A stretch of DNA of 7,071 bases, from positions 1,555 to 8,625 of the forward strand of contig CALMVM010000257.1 in assembly GCA_937873255.1 (NCBI GenBank), in the 5' to 3' direction. Source of the DNA: an uncultured Verrucomicrobiota bacterium. GTDB taxonomy: Bacteria; Verrucomicrobiota; Verrucomicrobiia; Chthoniobacterales; SZAS-18. The notes beneath the pieces were generated by a model, which ran no database searches, was not told the DNA's origin, and saw only the letters and a program-made list of their open reading frames with translations. Every line of letters starts with the position of its first letter. Within the stretch, counting starts at the first letter, position 1. Of this stretch, positions 1-5,402 are shown one piece after another. The translations under genes and the position numbers were made by a program.

Positions 1-526
1 GGCTGACGCGGCGGCCGGGCAGGTTGAGGCCGCGGTTGCTGGAAAGCGTGCCCCCGCGCGTGACGCGGGCGGTGATCTCGCCGTCCGCGCCGCCGCGCAC
101 CGCGAGCACGGAAAGGAGCAGGTTGCCGTCGTCGAGCAAGATCGGAGCGCCCGGTTCCACGTCGCCCGCGAGCAGCGGGAACGTCACGCTGACCCGCTCG
201 GGGGTTCCCACGCAGGGCGTCGGCGTGAGGAGCAGTTCCGCGCCGGTCGGGAGAACAATCGAGCCGCCGGCCATCTCGCCGACGCGGATGCGTGGCCCGC
301 GCAAATCGCCCAGGATGGCGACGGGCACGCCGGCCGCCTCGCTGACCCGGCGGACGCGCGCGATGGAGTCGCGCAGGGCGTCGTGTTTGGCGTGGGAGAA
401 ATTGATGCGCACGACGTTGAGGCCGGCGTCGATCATGGCGCGCAACGTGTCGTCCTTGTCGCTGGCGGGGCCGAGGGTGGCGATGATCTTGGTGCGCTTG
501 CGCGGAGAAAATCCGGATGACGACAT
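1..526 (-). CDS. pyk: Pyruvate kinase, N-terminal part (gene continues beyond the left edge)
   Basis: Pyruvate kinase catalyses the last ATP-forming step of glycolysis, phosphoenolpyruvate plus ADP to pyruvate plus ATP, in the cytoplasm. Seen: translating the minus strand from the ATG at 526 gives 175 residues with no stop to the edge. They include TKIIATLGPAS (12-22), GLNVVRINFSHA (35-46, with Arg40, Asn42 and Ser44 at active-site positions), ILGDLRGPRIRVGE (71-84, Asp74), ILLDDGN (129-135) and the GG.L..NRGLNLPG stretch (158-171). This is the start of the barrel (A domain) and most of the B lid domain; the rest, including the catalytic Lys, is off the window. The start fits the usual bacterial N-terminus, a few residues before TKI. 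There is no Shine-Dalgarno sequence. The gene is divergent from the toxin-antitoxin operon, across a 113-nt gap. Oddity: Leu75, Arg76, Arg79 and Val82 replace the Thr/Lys/Glu/Thr set of K+-dependent enzymes. Confidence 0.95.
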   Translation of the reverse strand, partial: MSSSGFSPRKRTKIIATLGPASDKDDTLRAMIDAGLNVVRINFSHAKHDALRDSIARVRRVSEAAGVPVAILGDLRGPRIRVGEMAGGSIVLPTGAELLLTPTPCVGTPERVSVTFPLLAGDVEPGAPILLDDGNLLLSVLAVRGGADGEITARVTRGGTLSSNRGLNLPGRRVS

Positions 527-529
527 AAA

Positions 530-543
530 ATGGTGCGCACCAT
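530..543. promoter_or_regulatory. Perfect 14-bp palindrome in the pyk leader, possible operator
   Basis: ATGGTGCGCACCAT reads identically on both strands and ends 3 nt before the pyk start codon (526). One mismatch further out, the A/T pairs continue (527-528 with 545-546). It lies in the 113-nt divergent gap between pyk and the antitoxin gene, so a dimeric regulator bound here could affect pyk. An operator role is inference: palindromes of this length occur by chance about once per 16 kb. Confidence 0.35.
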
Positions 544-615
544 GTTGCGGCAGGACGGCGGGACTTGGGAAGCGGATTGTGCAAGGAGCCGCAGGGTCGG
601 GCTTTTTCCGCGCGC

Positions 616-644
616 TTGCGGTGAATCCGGCGGGGAACTATGCT
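616..644 (+). promoter_or_regulatory. Candidate sigma-70-like promoter of the toxin-antitoxin operon
   Basis: TTGCGG (616-621), a 17-nt spacer and TATGCT (639-644) resemble -35 and -10 boxes. Transcription would begin around 650-652, that is at or before the ATG at 652, giving a nearly leaderless mRNA. In that case the ATG at 640 would lie inside the -10 box and could not be the start. Both boxes are imperfect, and the phylum's promoter consensus is not well fixed, so this is weak. Confidence 0.3.
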
Positions 645-876
645 TTTTTCCATGCTCAAGGAAGCCATTCCGCGGTTCGCCGAACTCAGCTCGTCCGAGA
701 AGCTCCTTTTGCTGGAGGAGCTTTGGGATAACTTGGCCGACTACCCTTCGGAGGTCCCGGTGCCGGACTGGCAGAAGCGTGAGTTGGAGCGGCGATATCA
801 GGAATTTCTGCAAAACCCGTCTGAAGGTTCGCCCTGGCCGGAGGCTCGGGAACGTCTGCGGCGGCTGTTCCAATGA
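640..876 (+). CDS. Type II antitoxin, PF09720-like (addiction module component), partner of a ParE/RelE toxin
   Basis: Probable antitoxin that neutralises the toxin encoded next and represses the operon. Seen: 78 acidic-to-mixed residues. A helical core, RFAELSSSEKLLLLEELWDNLA (12-33), matches the family pattern of a short helix, S/P-E-K/R, and a leucine-rich helix. After it come VPVPDWQKRELERRYQEF (39-56) and an SPWPEARERL tail (64-73) that typically wraps the toxin. Position after pyk in divergent orientation, and the 4-nt overlap (873-876) with the toxin, support a TA pair. The start is uncertain. ATG 640 has GGGGA only 3 nt away. ATG 652 (MLKEAIPRF...) agrees better with family N-termini and with a possible promoter at 616-644, and would give 74 residues. 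No DNA-binding domain is obvious at the N-terminus, which is usual for this short class. Confidence 0.85.
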   Translation: MLFSMLKEAIPRFAELSSSEKLLLLEELWDNLADYPSEVPVPDWQKRELERRYQEFLQNPSEGSPWPEARERLRRLFQ

Positions 877-1196
877 AGCTCGCTCTCATCATCCGTCCGC
901 GTGCGGAACGCGACCTGGCGGAGGCGGGACTTTGGTACGAAACAGGCAATTCCGGAACGGCCCTCTACTTTTTGCGCTGCGTCGATGCGGCGATGGCCAT
1001 CGTGACCCGCCACGCCGAGGCGGGCCCGCTCCAGTTCGGGCCGTTTCGCCGTGTGCTCGTGCGCAGATTCCCGTTCGGCGTGTTCTACACGGTCGAAGCA
1101 AACGTCATCGTCGTGCACGGAGTTTTCCATCTTTCGCGCGACCCGGACAAAATCCGCGAATTACTGGAGCCCGGGGCCGATGAACCAACGACCTGA
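873..1196 (+). CDS. Type II toxin, ParE/RelE superfamily
   Basis: Small basic toxin of the ParE/RelE fold. Members either poison gyrase or cleave mRNA at the ribosome, and the sequence does not settle which. Seen: 107 residues starting KLALIIRPRAERDLAEAGLWYE (2-23), the typical first strand plus helix with the conserved R-A-E-x-D-L. A second helix follows (TALYFLRCVDAAMAIV, 29-44). The C-terminal sheet reads FRRVLVRRFPFGVFYTVE (58-75), then VIVVHGVFHLSRDP (78-91), the usual RR.L...FP..V.Y and H..RDP signature. The ATG overlaps the antitoxin stop as ATGA, so translation is probably coupled; no Shine-Dalgarno sequence precedes it. The C-terminal residues after RDPDKIRELL overlap the next gene by 17 nt. 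The frame is intact and has full family length, so it is probably functional. Confidence 0.9.
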   Translation: MKLALIIRPRAERDLAEAGLWYETGNSGTALYFLRCVDAAMAIVTRHAEAGPLQFGPFRRVLVRRFPFGVFYTVEANVIVVHGVFHLSRDPDKIRELLEPGADEPTT

Positions 1197-1704
1197 AAGC
1201 ACGGACACGATCTGCCCCGGTTGCGGCGGGCGTTTCCCGGCGACGGTTGGGGGGCCCGTGCATCGTTATATGGAATCTTCGCCCGGCTGCTGGGCGGTGT
1301 ACGGCGAGGTGCTCGCGCGCGAATATGGCGAGCGTGCTTATTACGAGATGCACAAATTCACGGTGGATGCCTACGCCGTGCAGCATCCCGGCCGCCCTTC
1401 GCCGCAAAGCATCCAATCAGTGGGGGTGCATCTGATCCGGCTTTGCCTGATGCTGGAACAGGGGGCCGACGCGGGACACGCCACGAAGATGATGCAAACG
1501 GCCGCCGACAAAACGGCCTTCCGATGGCTGGAGCCGCCGCCATCGCGCGGGGAAATCACGGTGGCGGACGTTCACCGCGCCGCGTCGGCGGCCGAGCATG
1601 CGGCGCTCGTGCGCGCATGGGCAAATTCGGCGTGGAACGCGTGGGCCGCGCACCACGCAACGGTGCGCGGGTGGATGTTGCGCGAGGGATCGCGCCCCCG
1701 ATAG
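1180..1704 (+). CDS. DUF5946 family protein with CPGC motif, third gene of the TA operon
   Basis: I recognise the DUF5946 pattern; no molecular function is established for it as far as I know. Seen: 174 residues with ICPGCGGRFP (11-20, Cys12 and Cys15), GPVHRYMESSPGCWAVYGEVLAREY (25-49, His28 and Cys37), HKFTVDAYAVQHPG (58-71), then helical IQSVGVHLIRLCLMLEQG (78-95) and a Trp-rich C-terminus. CxxC with His28 and Cys37 could form a metal site (inference). The start at 1180 was chosen over longer in-frame options. GGAG at 1166-1169 lies 10 nt upstream of it, the family N-terminus begins just before CPGC, and the reading upstream is the toxin gene in another frame. It overlaps the toxin by 17 nt, so it is probably co-expressed. 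Whether it takes part in the TA system is unknown. It is convergent with the next gene, 24 nt away. Confidence 0.88.
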   Translation: MNQRPESTDTICPGCGGRFPATVGGPVHRYMESSPGCWAVYGEVLAREYGERAYYEMHKFTVDAYAVQHPGRPSPQSIQSVGVHLIRLCLMLEQGADAGHATKMMQTAADKTAFRWLEPPPSRGEITVADVHRAASAAEHAALVRAWANSAWNAWAAHHATVRGWMLREGSRPR

Positions 1705-1728
1705 TCCGCTACTTCGAAACGAATGATT

Positions 1729-2055
1729 TCACCTTAGCAGCCGATACAAAATTTCGGTGAGACCGAGAAGTGCGGCTCCCAGGGAGACCAATGCACAAGC
1801 TTTTTGCCAGGATAACGTCGCGGGGGAAAGAAAGCGCTTCTCAAATACGTCGTCCCAGTGAATGGCTCTGCGGCCGAACACCAGATAGGAGAGCCCCGCG
1901 ATTCCAAAGGCTGTTGACAGCATGAGCATCAAGAAAGCGATGCGCACGTTGTCAACACGCCGGCCAGCGGACGCTAAACCGACAGCAACCACAAAGACGA
2001 GCGATCCATATGCCCTAGGTCTGCGCACGGTAAATTGCTTAATAGTAGGATGCAT
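1729..2055 (-). CDS. Small predicted membrane protein, hypothetical
   Basis: Not recognised. Seen: 108 residues with a basic N-terminus (KQFTVRRPRAYG, 6-17) and three hydrophobic segments: roughly 18-30, 38-60 (VRIAFLMLMLSTAF...) and 86-105 (KACALVSLGAALLGLTEIL). A polar loop, RRAIHWDDVFEKRF (62-75), lies between the second and third. By the positive-inside rule the N-terminus would be cytoplasmic. The stretch is visibly richer in A/T than the genes around it and lies directly downstream of the hicB remnant, where hicA would normally be. That suggests acquired or rearranged DNA. No Shine-Dalgarno sequence is evident. The frame is open and the hydrophobic pattern coherent, but the gene could still be spurious. 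Confidence 0.55.
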   Translation of the reverse strand: MHPTIKQFTVRRPRAYGSLVFVVAVGLASAGRRVDNVRIAFLMLMLSTAFGIAGLSYLVFGRRAIHWDDVFEKRFLSPATLSWQKACALVSLGAALLGLTEILYRLLR

Positions 2056-2099
2056 TGACGCGCAGATGTCTGATGGCGTGTCGAAACCGGCTCATGCTC

Positions 2100-2306
2100 C
2101 TACCGCGATCCTCTACACGCCGACAAATTCGGATAATCCGGGTTTGGATCTTCGACCTCAAAGCAAAGCTCAATCGCTTCCTTGATCCGGGCGAGGAGCT
2201 TGTCGAGGGAGCGTGCCTGGGTGTGGCACCCGCAAAGCTCGGGTACGCTGGCCACGTAATACCCTTTGGAATCCCGCTCGATGACAACGCTGAACTCACG
2301 CTTCAT
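2100..2306 (-). CDS. hicB: HicB-like antitoxin with frameshifted C-terminus; no hicA alongside
   Basis: HicB proteins neutralise the mRNA-cleaving toxin HicA. Seen: 68 residues beginning MKREFSVVIERDSKGYYVASVPEL (1-24), followed by CGCHTQARSLDKLLARIKEAIELCFEVE (25-52). This is the family's partial RNase-H-like fold, with strand-strand-GCHTQA-helix clearly recognisable. A Cys stands where the family normally has Pro (LPGC becomes LCGC). After residue 59 the frame ends in unrelated NLSACRGSR. A neighbouring frame at 2130-2092 reads EFVGV, a TAG stop, RIAVGA, stop, which matches the usual EFVGVQRI.V tail. So the gene carries a frameshift plus a probable CAG-to-TAG change. No HicA-like protein follows. 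It starts 54 nt after the leuD stop and may be transcribed with leuCD. The N-terminal domain may still fold, or the gene may be a relic. Confidence 0.75.
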   Translation of the reverse strand: MKREFSVVIERDSKGYYVASVPELCGCHTQARSLDKLLARIKEAIELCFEVEDPNPDYPNLSACRGSR

Positions 2307-2360
2307 GTCGAGAACATGGCAGAGGGACGTGCCCTTGGCGGGGGTGCCCGGGGCAGTGGG

Positions 2361-3332
2361 CTAACGCGCCGGGATCATGCCCGTCTGGCGCGCGTAGTTG
2401 AACAACCCGCCTGCTTCCACCACCGGGCGCACCTCGCCGAGCGGCTTGAGCGCGTACACCGTGCCCGCGTGCGTGAGCGTGTCGGCGTCGTAGTCGAGCG
2501 TGACCTCGTCGCCCGTTTTGAGCACCTCGCACAAGCGCGCGGCGGACTCGTACGGGAACACCTCGCCTGTCGCCACGCTGTTGCGAAAGAAAATCCGCGC
2601 GTAACTCTCCGCCACCACCGCCCGCACACCCGCCGCGCCGAGCGCGATGGGGGCGTGTTCACGCGAGGAACCGCAACCGAAATTGCGCCCGGCGACGACG
2701 ATTCCGTACGGTGTTTTCTGTTCGCCCGCCGGCACGAATTTTTCCGGGTACGCGCCGTCCGGCAGGCCGATCATCGCGTAGGAGCCGAGTTGCGCGTATT
2801 CCTCGGGCACGGTTGGCAGCAGCGTCAGGTATTGCGCGGGGATGATCTGGTCGGTGTCGATGTTGTCCCCGACGACGTAGGCGCGTTGGCCGGTACGACC
2901 GGCCAGCGAGCCGCCGGGGGTGGGCGACGCCATCGGCAACGCCGCGCCGCCCGCCGCCGCCGCCGCCTGCTGCAAGGTCGCGTTGTCCTCCTGCGCGATC
3001 TCGGCGGGCGAAAGCTGCGCGATATCCTCCGTGCCCACGAAACCGACATCGCCGTCCGCCGTCTTGATCTGGCTGAATCCGCGTCCGCGGCTGAGCATCG
3101 TCAGGCGCGCGTTTTTCTTCAGGTCGAAATCCGAGCCCGCCGCCTGCAACGGCGAAAATCGGAAAAACCCCGTCGTGGCCGCGATCACCTTGTAACGATC
3201 CTTGTCCGGCACAGCCCGGATCGGGTCGGCGTTGGCGGCAGCGGTCGTCTGCGTGGTATCCGCGCCCTGGCGGCAGCCTTCGGCAGCCAGCAGCATCAAC
3301 AGGCAAAAACAGGGCGTCAGCAGGCGTTTCAT
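2361..3332 (-). CDS. leuD: LeuD (3-isopropylmalate dehydratase small subunit) fused behind a lipoprotein-like SH3 domain
   Basis: LeuD pairs with LeuC to isomerise 2- to 3-isopropylmalate in leucine biosynthesis. Seen: 323 residues against about 165-200 for ordinary LeuD. Residues 1-20, MKRLLTPCFCLLMLLAAEGC, look like a lipoprotein signal ending at Cys20, although AEG-C is a poor lipobox. Residues 45-108 are an SH3-like domain (RYKVIAATTGFFRFSP ... GRGFSQIKTADGDVGFVGTEDI). Residues 110-148 are an Ala/Gly/Pro linker. Residues 149-323 are a complete LeuD with VGDNIDTDQIIPAQYL (154-169), NFGCGSSREHAP (217-228), AVVAESYARIFFRNS (238-252) and AGGLFNYARQTGMI (307-320). This LeuD is of the plant/chlamydial type. 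The start at 3332 overlaps the leuC stop as ATGA; a longer frame to 3593 only shadows leuC. Met134 (codon 2933-2931) could start a plain cytoplasmic LeuD of 190 residues, though no Shine-Dalgarno sequence precedes it. The frame is unbroken across the junction. Confidence 0.9.
   Translation of the reverse strand: MKRLLTPCFCLLMLLAAEGCRQGADTTQTTAAANADPIRAVPDKDRYKVIAATTGFFRFSPLQAAGSDFDLKKNARLTMLSRGRGFSQIKTADGDVGFVGTEDIAQLSPAEIAQEDNATLQQAAAAAGGAALPMASPTPGGSLAGRTGQRAYVVGDNIDTDQIIPAQYLTLLPTVPEEYAQLGSYAMIGLPDGAYPEKFVPAGEQKTPYGIVVAGRNFGCGSSREHAPIALGAAGVRAVVAESYARIFFRNSVATGEVFPYESAARLCEVLKTGDEVTLDYDADTLTHAGTVYALKPLGEVRPVVEAGGLFNYARQTGMIPAR
2951..2967. repeat. CCG trinucleotide run in the leuD-fusion linker
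   Basis: Five CCG units plus CC (17 nt) encode the poly-Ala part of the linker between the SH3-like domain and the LeuD domain. Such runs gain and lose whole triplets by slippage, which would change linker length without breaking the frame. Confidence 0.6.
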
Positions 3333-4699
3333 GACAGATACTCGCGCGGGTCGGTGATCCGGCCCGTCAACGCGCTCGCGGCCACGGTGTACGGGCTGGC
3401 GAGGTAGACTTTCGACTCCTTGTGGCCCATGCGGCCGGGGAAATTGCGGTTGGTCGCGCTGATGCACACCAGCGGTTTGTTCATGCGCCCGAAGGTGTCC
3501 ACCGGCCCGCCGAGGCACGCCGCGCAACTGGCGTTTTCCGTCAGCAGTACGCCGGCGTCTTCCAGCCATTGCCAGACGCTTTTGCCGTCCCACTGGATTT
3601 TGTGGAGGTCATCCACCACCTGCGGCGTCGCGGGCACGCCGAACGTGTCGATGGCGACTTTCTTGCCCTTGACGATCTCCGCGAACGCCAGGAAGTCCGA
3701 CAGTTTCCCGCCCGTGCAACTGCCCACGTACGCGCGGTCGAGCGCGAGGTGGCCGAGCGTCTTGGCGAGCGCGCGGTGGCCCGGGTTCGGGTGCATCGCC
3801 ACAGTCGGCTCCAGCGCGGAAAGGTCGAACGCCTGATCGTAGACGAAGGTCTGGTTCGCTCCGGCGACGGCGGGTTCGTAGTCGGCCTTGGTGCCGTTGG
3901 CGGCGCAACGGGCGTCGACGAAATCGAACGTCTTCTGGTCCGCCGCGAAAATCCCGTTCTTGCCGCCGGCCTCGATGGCCATGTTGGCAATCGTCATGCG
4001 GTCGTCCATCGTCAGGCCGCTCGCGCCGGGGCCTTCCCATTGCATCGCCCGATAGGTCGCCCCGTCGAAGCCGATCTCGCCGATGACGTGCAGGATCACG
4101 TCCTTGGCCATCACGCCCTTTTGCAATGCGCCGTCGAGATAGAAACGCATCGTCTCGGGCACCTTCACCAGCAGCTTGCCCGTGCCGAGGATGAACCCCG
4201 CGTCGGTGTTGCCGATGCCGGTCGCGAATTCTCCGAACGCCCCCGCCATGCAGGTGTGCGAGTCCGTGCCGAAGAGTACCTCGCCCGGCCGGACGTGCCC
4301 CTTTTCGGGCAAGGCGGTGTGGCACACGCCCGCGAACCGTCCGCCGTACTGGCGCTTGAGCTGGCCGCGCGCGGCGTCGAACGTCCAATGGCCTTCCGGG
4401 TCATCGATCACATCGTAAAAGTAAGGAAGCTCCTGCTCGCGCACGAACTCGCGCAGGATGTCCACGTTGCGGTTGGACAGGCTGTCGGCGGTGAAAATGT
4501 AGTGGTCGGGGATGATGACCACTTTATTGCGGTCCCACACCTTGGCGTCGCGGCCGAACTCCCGGTGGAACACGCCGATAGTTCCCGGCCCGCACACGTC
4601 GTGGGTCAGGAGAACGTCGGTGTTGACCCAGATATTATCGCCGGGCTGGACCTGCTCCCGGCCGCTGGCCCGGGCAAGAATGGTTTCGGTGAGGGTCAT
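3329..4699 (-). CDS. leuC: 3-isopropylmalate dehydratase large subunit
   Basis: Catalytic [4Fe-4S] subunit of isopropylmalate isomerase, second step of leucine biosynthesis, cytoplasmic, working with LeuD encoded just downstream. Seen: 456 residues, normal for the family. LTHDVCGPGT is at 31-40, IPDHYIFTADS at 63-73 and FGTDSHTCMAGAFGEFATGIGNTD at 143-166. The three cluster ligands are Cys328 (YVGSCTGGK) and Cys392/Cys395 (ENASCAACLGGP). SATNRNFPGRMGH at 414-426 is the substrate/phosphate-binding stretch. The style (HYIFTADSLSNRN, HTALPEKGHVRPGE) is that of the plant/chlamydial branch. The start MTLTETILA was preferred to an in-frame ATG 17 codons upstream because family members begin this way. 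No clear Shine-Dalgarno sequence is present. Its stop overlaps the leuD start by 4 nt, so the two are co-transcribed and probably translationally coupled. leuA and leuB are not in the window. Confidence 0.96.
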   Translation of the reverse strand: MTLTETILARASGREQVQPGDNIWVNTDVLLTHDVCGPGTIGVFHREFGRDAKVWDRNKVVIIPDHYIFTADSLSNRNVDILREFVREQELPYFYDVIDDPEGHWTFDAARGQLKRQYGGRFAGVCHTALPEKGHVRPGEVLFGTDSHTCMAGAFGEFATGIGNTDAGFILGTGKLLVKVPETMRFYLDGALQKGVMAKDVILHVIGEIGFDGATYRAMQWEGPGASGLTMDDRMTIANMAIEAGGKNGIFAADQKTFDFVDARCAANGTKADYEPAVAGANQTFVYDQAFDLSALEPTVAMHPNPGHRALAKTLGHLALDRAYVGSCTGGKLSDFLAFAEIVKGKKVAIDTFGVPATPQVVDDLHKIQWDGKSVWQWLEDAGVLLTENASCAACLGGPVDTFGRMNKPLVCISATNRNFPGRMGHKESKVYLASPYTVAASALTGRITDPREYLS

Positions 4700-5402
4700 G
4701 CAGGGAAACTTCGGGAAAGGACTATGACACCACGGCCAGAAGGGCCGCAACGGGATTCTGCAACGGGGCAGACTCCCGCCGGGGCGTCAGCCGCCGACCG
4801 ACCGACAGGGCTCGGAAGACGATGTCTCAACTGACAGTCAACCATCCACCAAAACATTATCGAGTCTTGCAAGATATTGCTTGCGCGGGAATTAAATGGC
4901 TGCTTAAAAGACGCTTGCGTATCGAACCCGCCCGGAAGTCCCTTGTGATCCCCCGGTGTGTAGCGTAATTCGTTACGTTGACAGTGATGCGGGAAGCTGC
5001 ATCGTCCGCTTGCCGGAGCCGAGCCCAAAACTTGATGAGATTTGTCCGCCCCATGAACCCGCTCTTACCCATCGGTGGACCGTCGCCGCATGGCCGGCGG
5101 TGGCTGGCAGCACCCATCTTGCTACAAAACATTGCATCCGTTCACCTATCGTTGGGCGATATAATGCATCGGCGAGGTTTGCCTGGCAGATGATGAATGC
5201 ACGCCTGGAAGCTTCCCGACCCAATTTTGAGACGGTGGCACACCCTATCACCCGTGATCCTTTTTTGTGAGAGTTTTGTAATGATTTGTAACAAAATCAC
5301 ACTGATGGTGGTCTGAGCCAAAAGAAAACGGGTTTCACCTTCCATCACCCTATCCACACCGCGCCTACACGCGCCCAAAAACCAACCAAATCCACCACAC
5401 TC
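4700..5402. other. 0.7-kb divergent intergenic region between leuC and the XRE-type gene
   Basis: No convincing gene is seen on either strand; the open frames here have no recognisable motif and disagree with each other. The stretch should hold the leuC promoter (minus) and the promoter of the regulator gene (plus). I found no good -35/-10 pair, leucine-rich leader peptide, tRNA or riboswitch. The right half (about 5220-5400) is clearly richer in A/T and carries a short inverted repeat at 5274-5296. A 9-nt direct repeat, CACCCTATC, occurs at 5241-5249 and 5346-5354. The last 29 nt (5374-5402) contain no G. Confidence 0.6.
5274..5296. promoter_or_regulatory. A/T-rich inverted repeat upstream of the XRE-type gene, possible operator
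   Basis: TTTTGT (5274-5279) and ACAAAA (5291-5296) face each other across 11 nt, with TTGTAA repeated directly inside (5276-5281 and 5286-5291). It lies about 110 nt before the regulator start, where an autoregulatory site could be. The arms are short, so an operator role is only a suggestion. Confidence 0.25.

Noticed and set aside
24..731. 235-residue plus-strand frame over the pyruvate kinase start
   Set aside because: Antisense to the unmistakable pyruvate kinase N-terminus, and it runs into the antitoxin gene in a different frame.
2307..2360. Terminator after leuD
   Set aside because: The gap is GC-rich with GTGCCC-type partial repeats but has no clean hairpin and no T-run, so read-through into hicB is as likely.
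2055..3407. 450-residue plus-strand open frame opposite leuD
   Set aside because: Extremely Arg/Ala/His-rich, no motif, wholly antisense to the well-supported leuD gene: a high-GC shadow.
3333..3593. Extension of the leuD frame upstream to an ATG at 3593
   Set aside because: This part overlaps the end of leuC, is Arg/Gly/Pro/His-rich as expected of a shadow frame, and lacks family similarity; the ATGA overlap at 3332 is the natural start.
3422..4834. 470-residue plus-strand open frame opposite leuC
   Set aside because: Antisense to leuC with its third codon positions mirrored; composition and lack of motifs mark it as a shadow.
4905..4960. tRNA-like fragment (GGTTCGATAC on the minus strand resembles a T-loop)
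   Set aside because: No acceptor stem, D-arm or anticodon arm can be built at the right distances.
4973..5251. 92-residue minus-strand frame, and overlapping plus-strand frames, in the leuC upstream region
   Set aside because: No motif, no ribosome-binding site, overlapping competitors on both strands; treated as non-coding.
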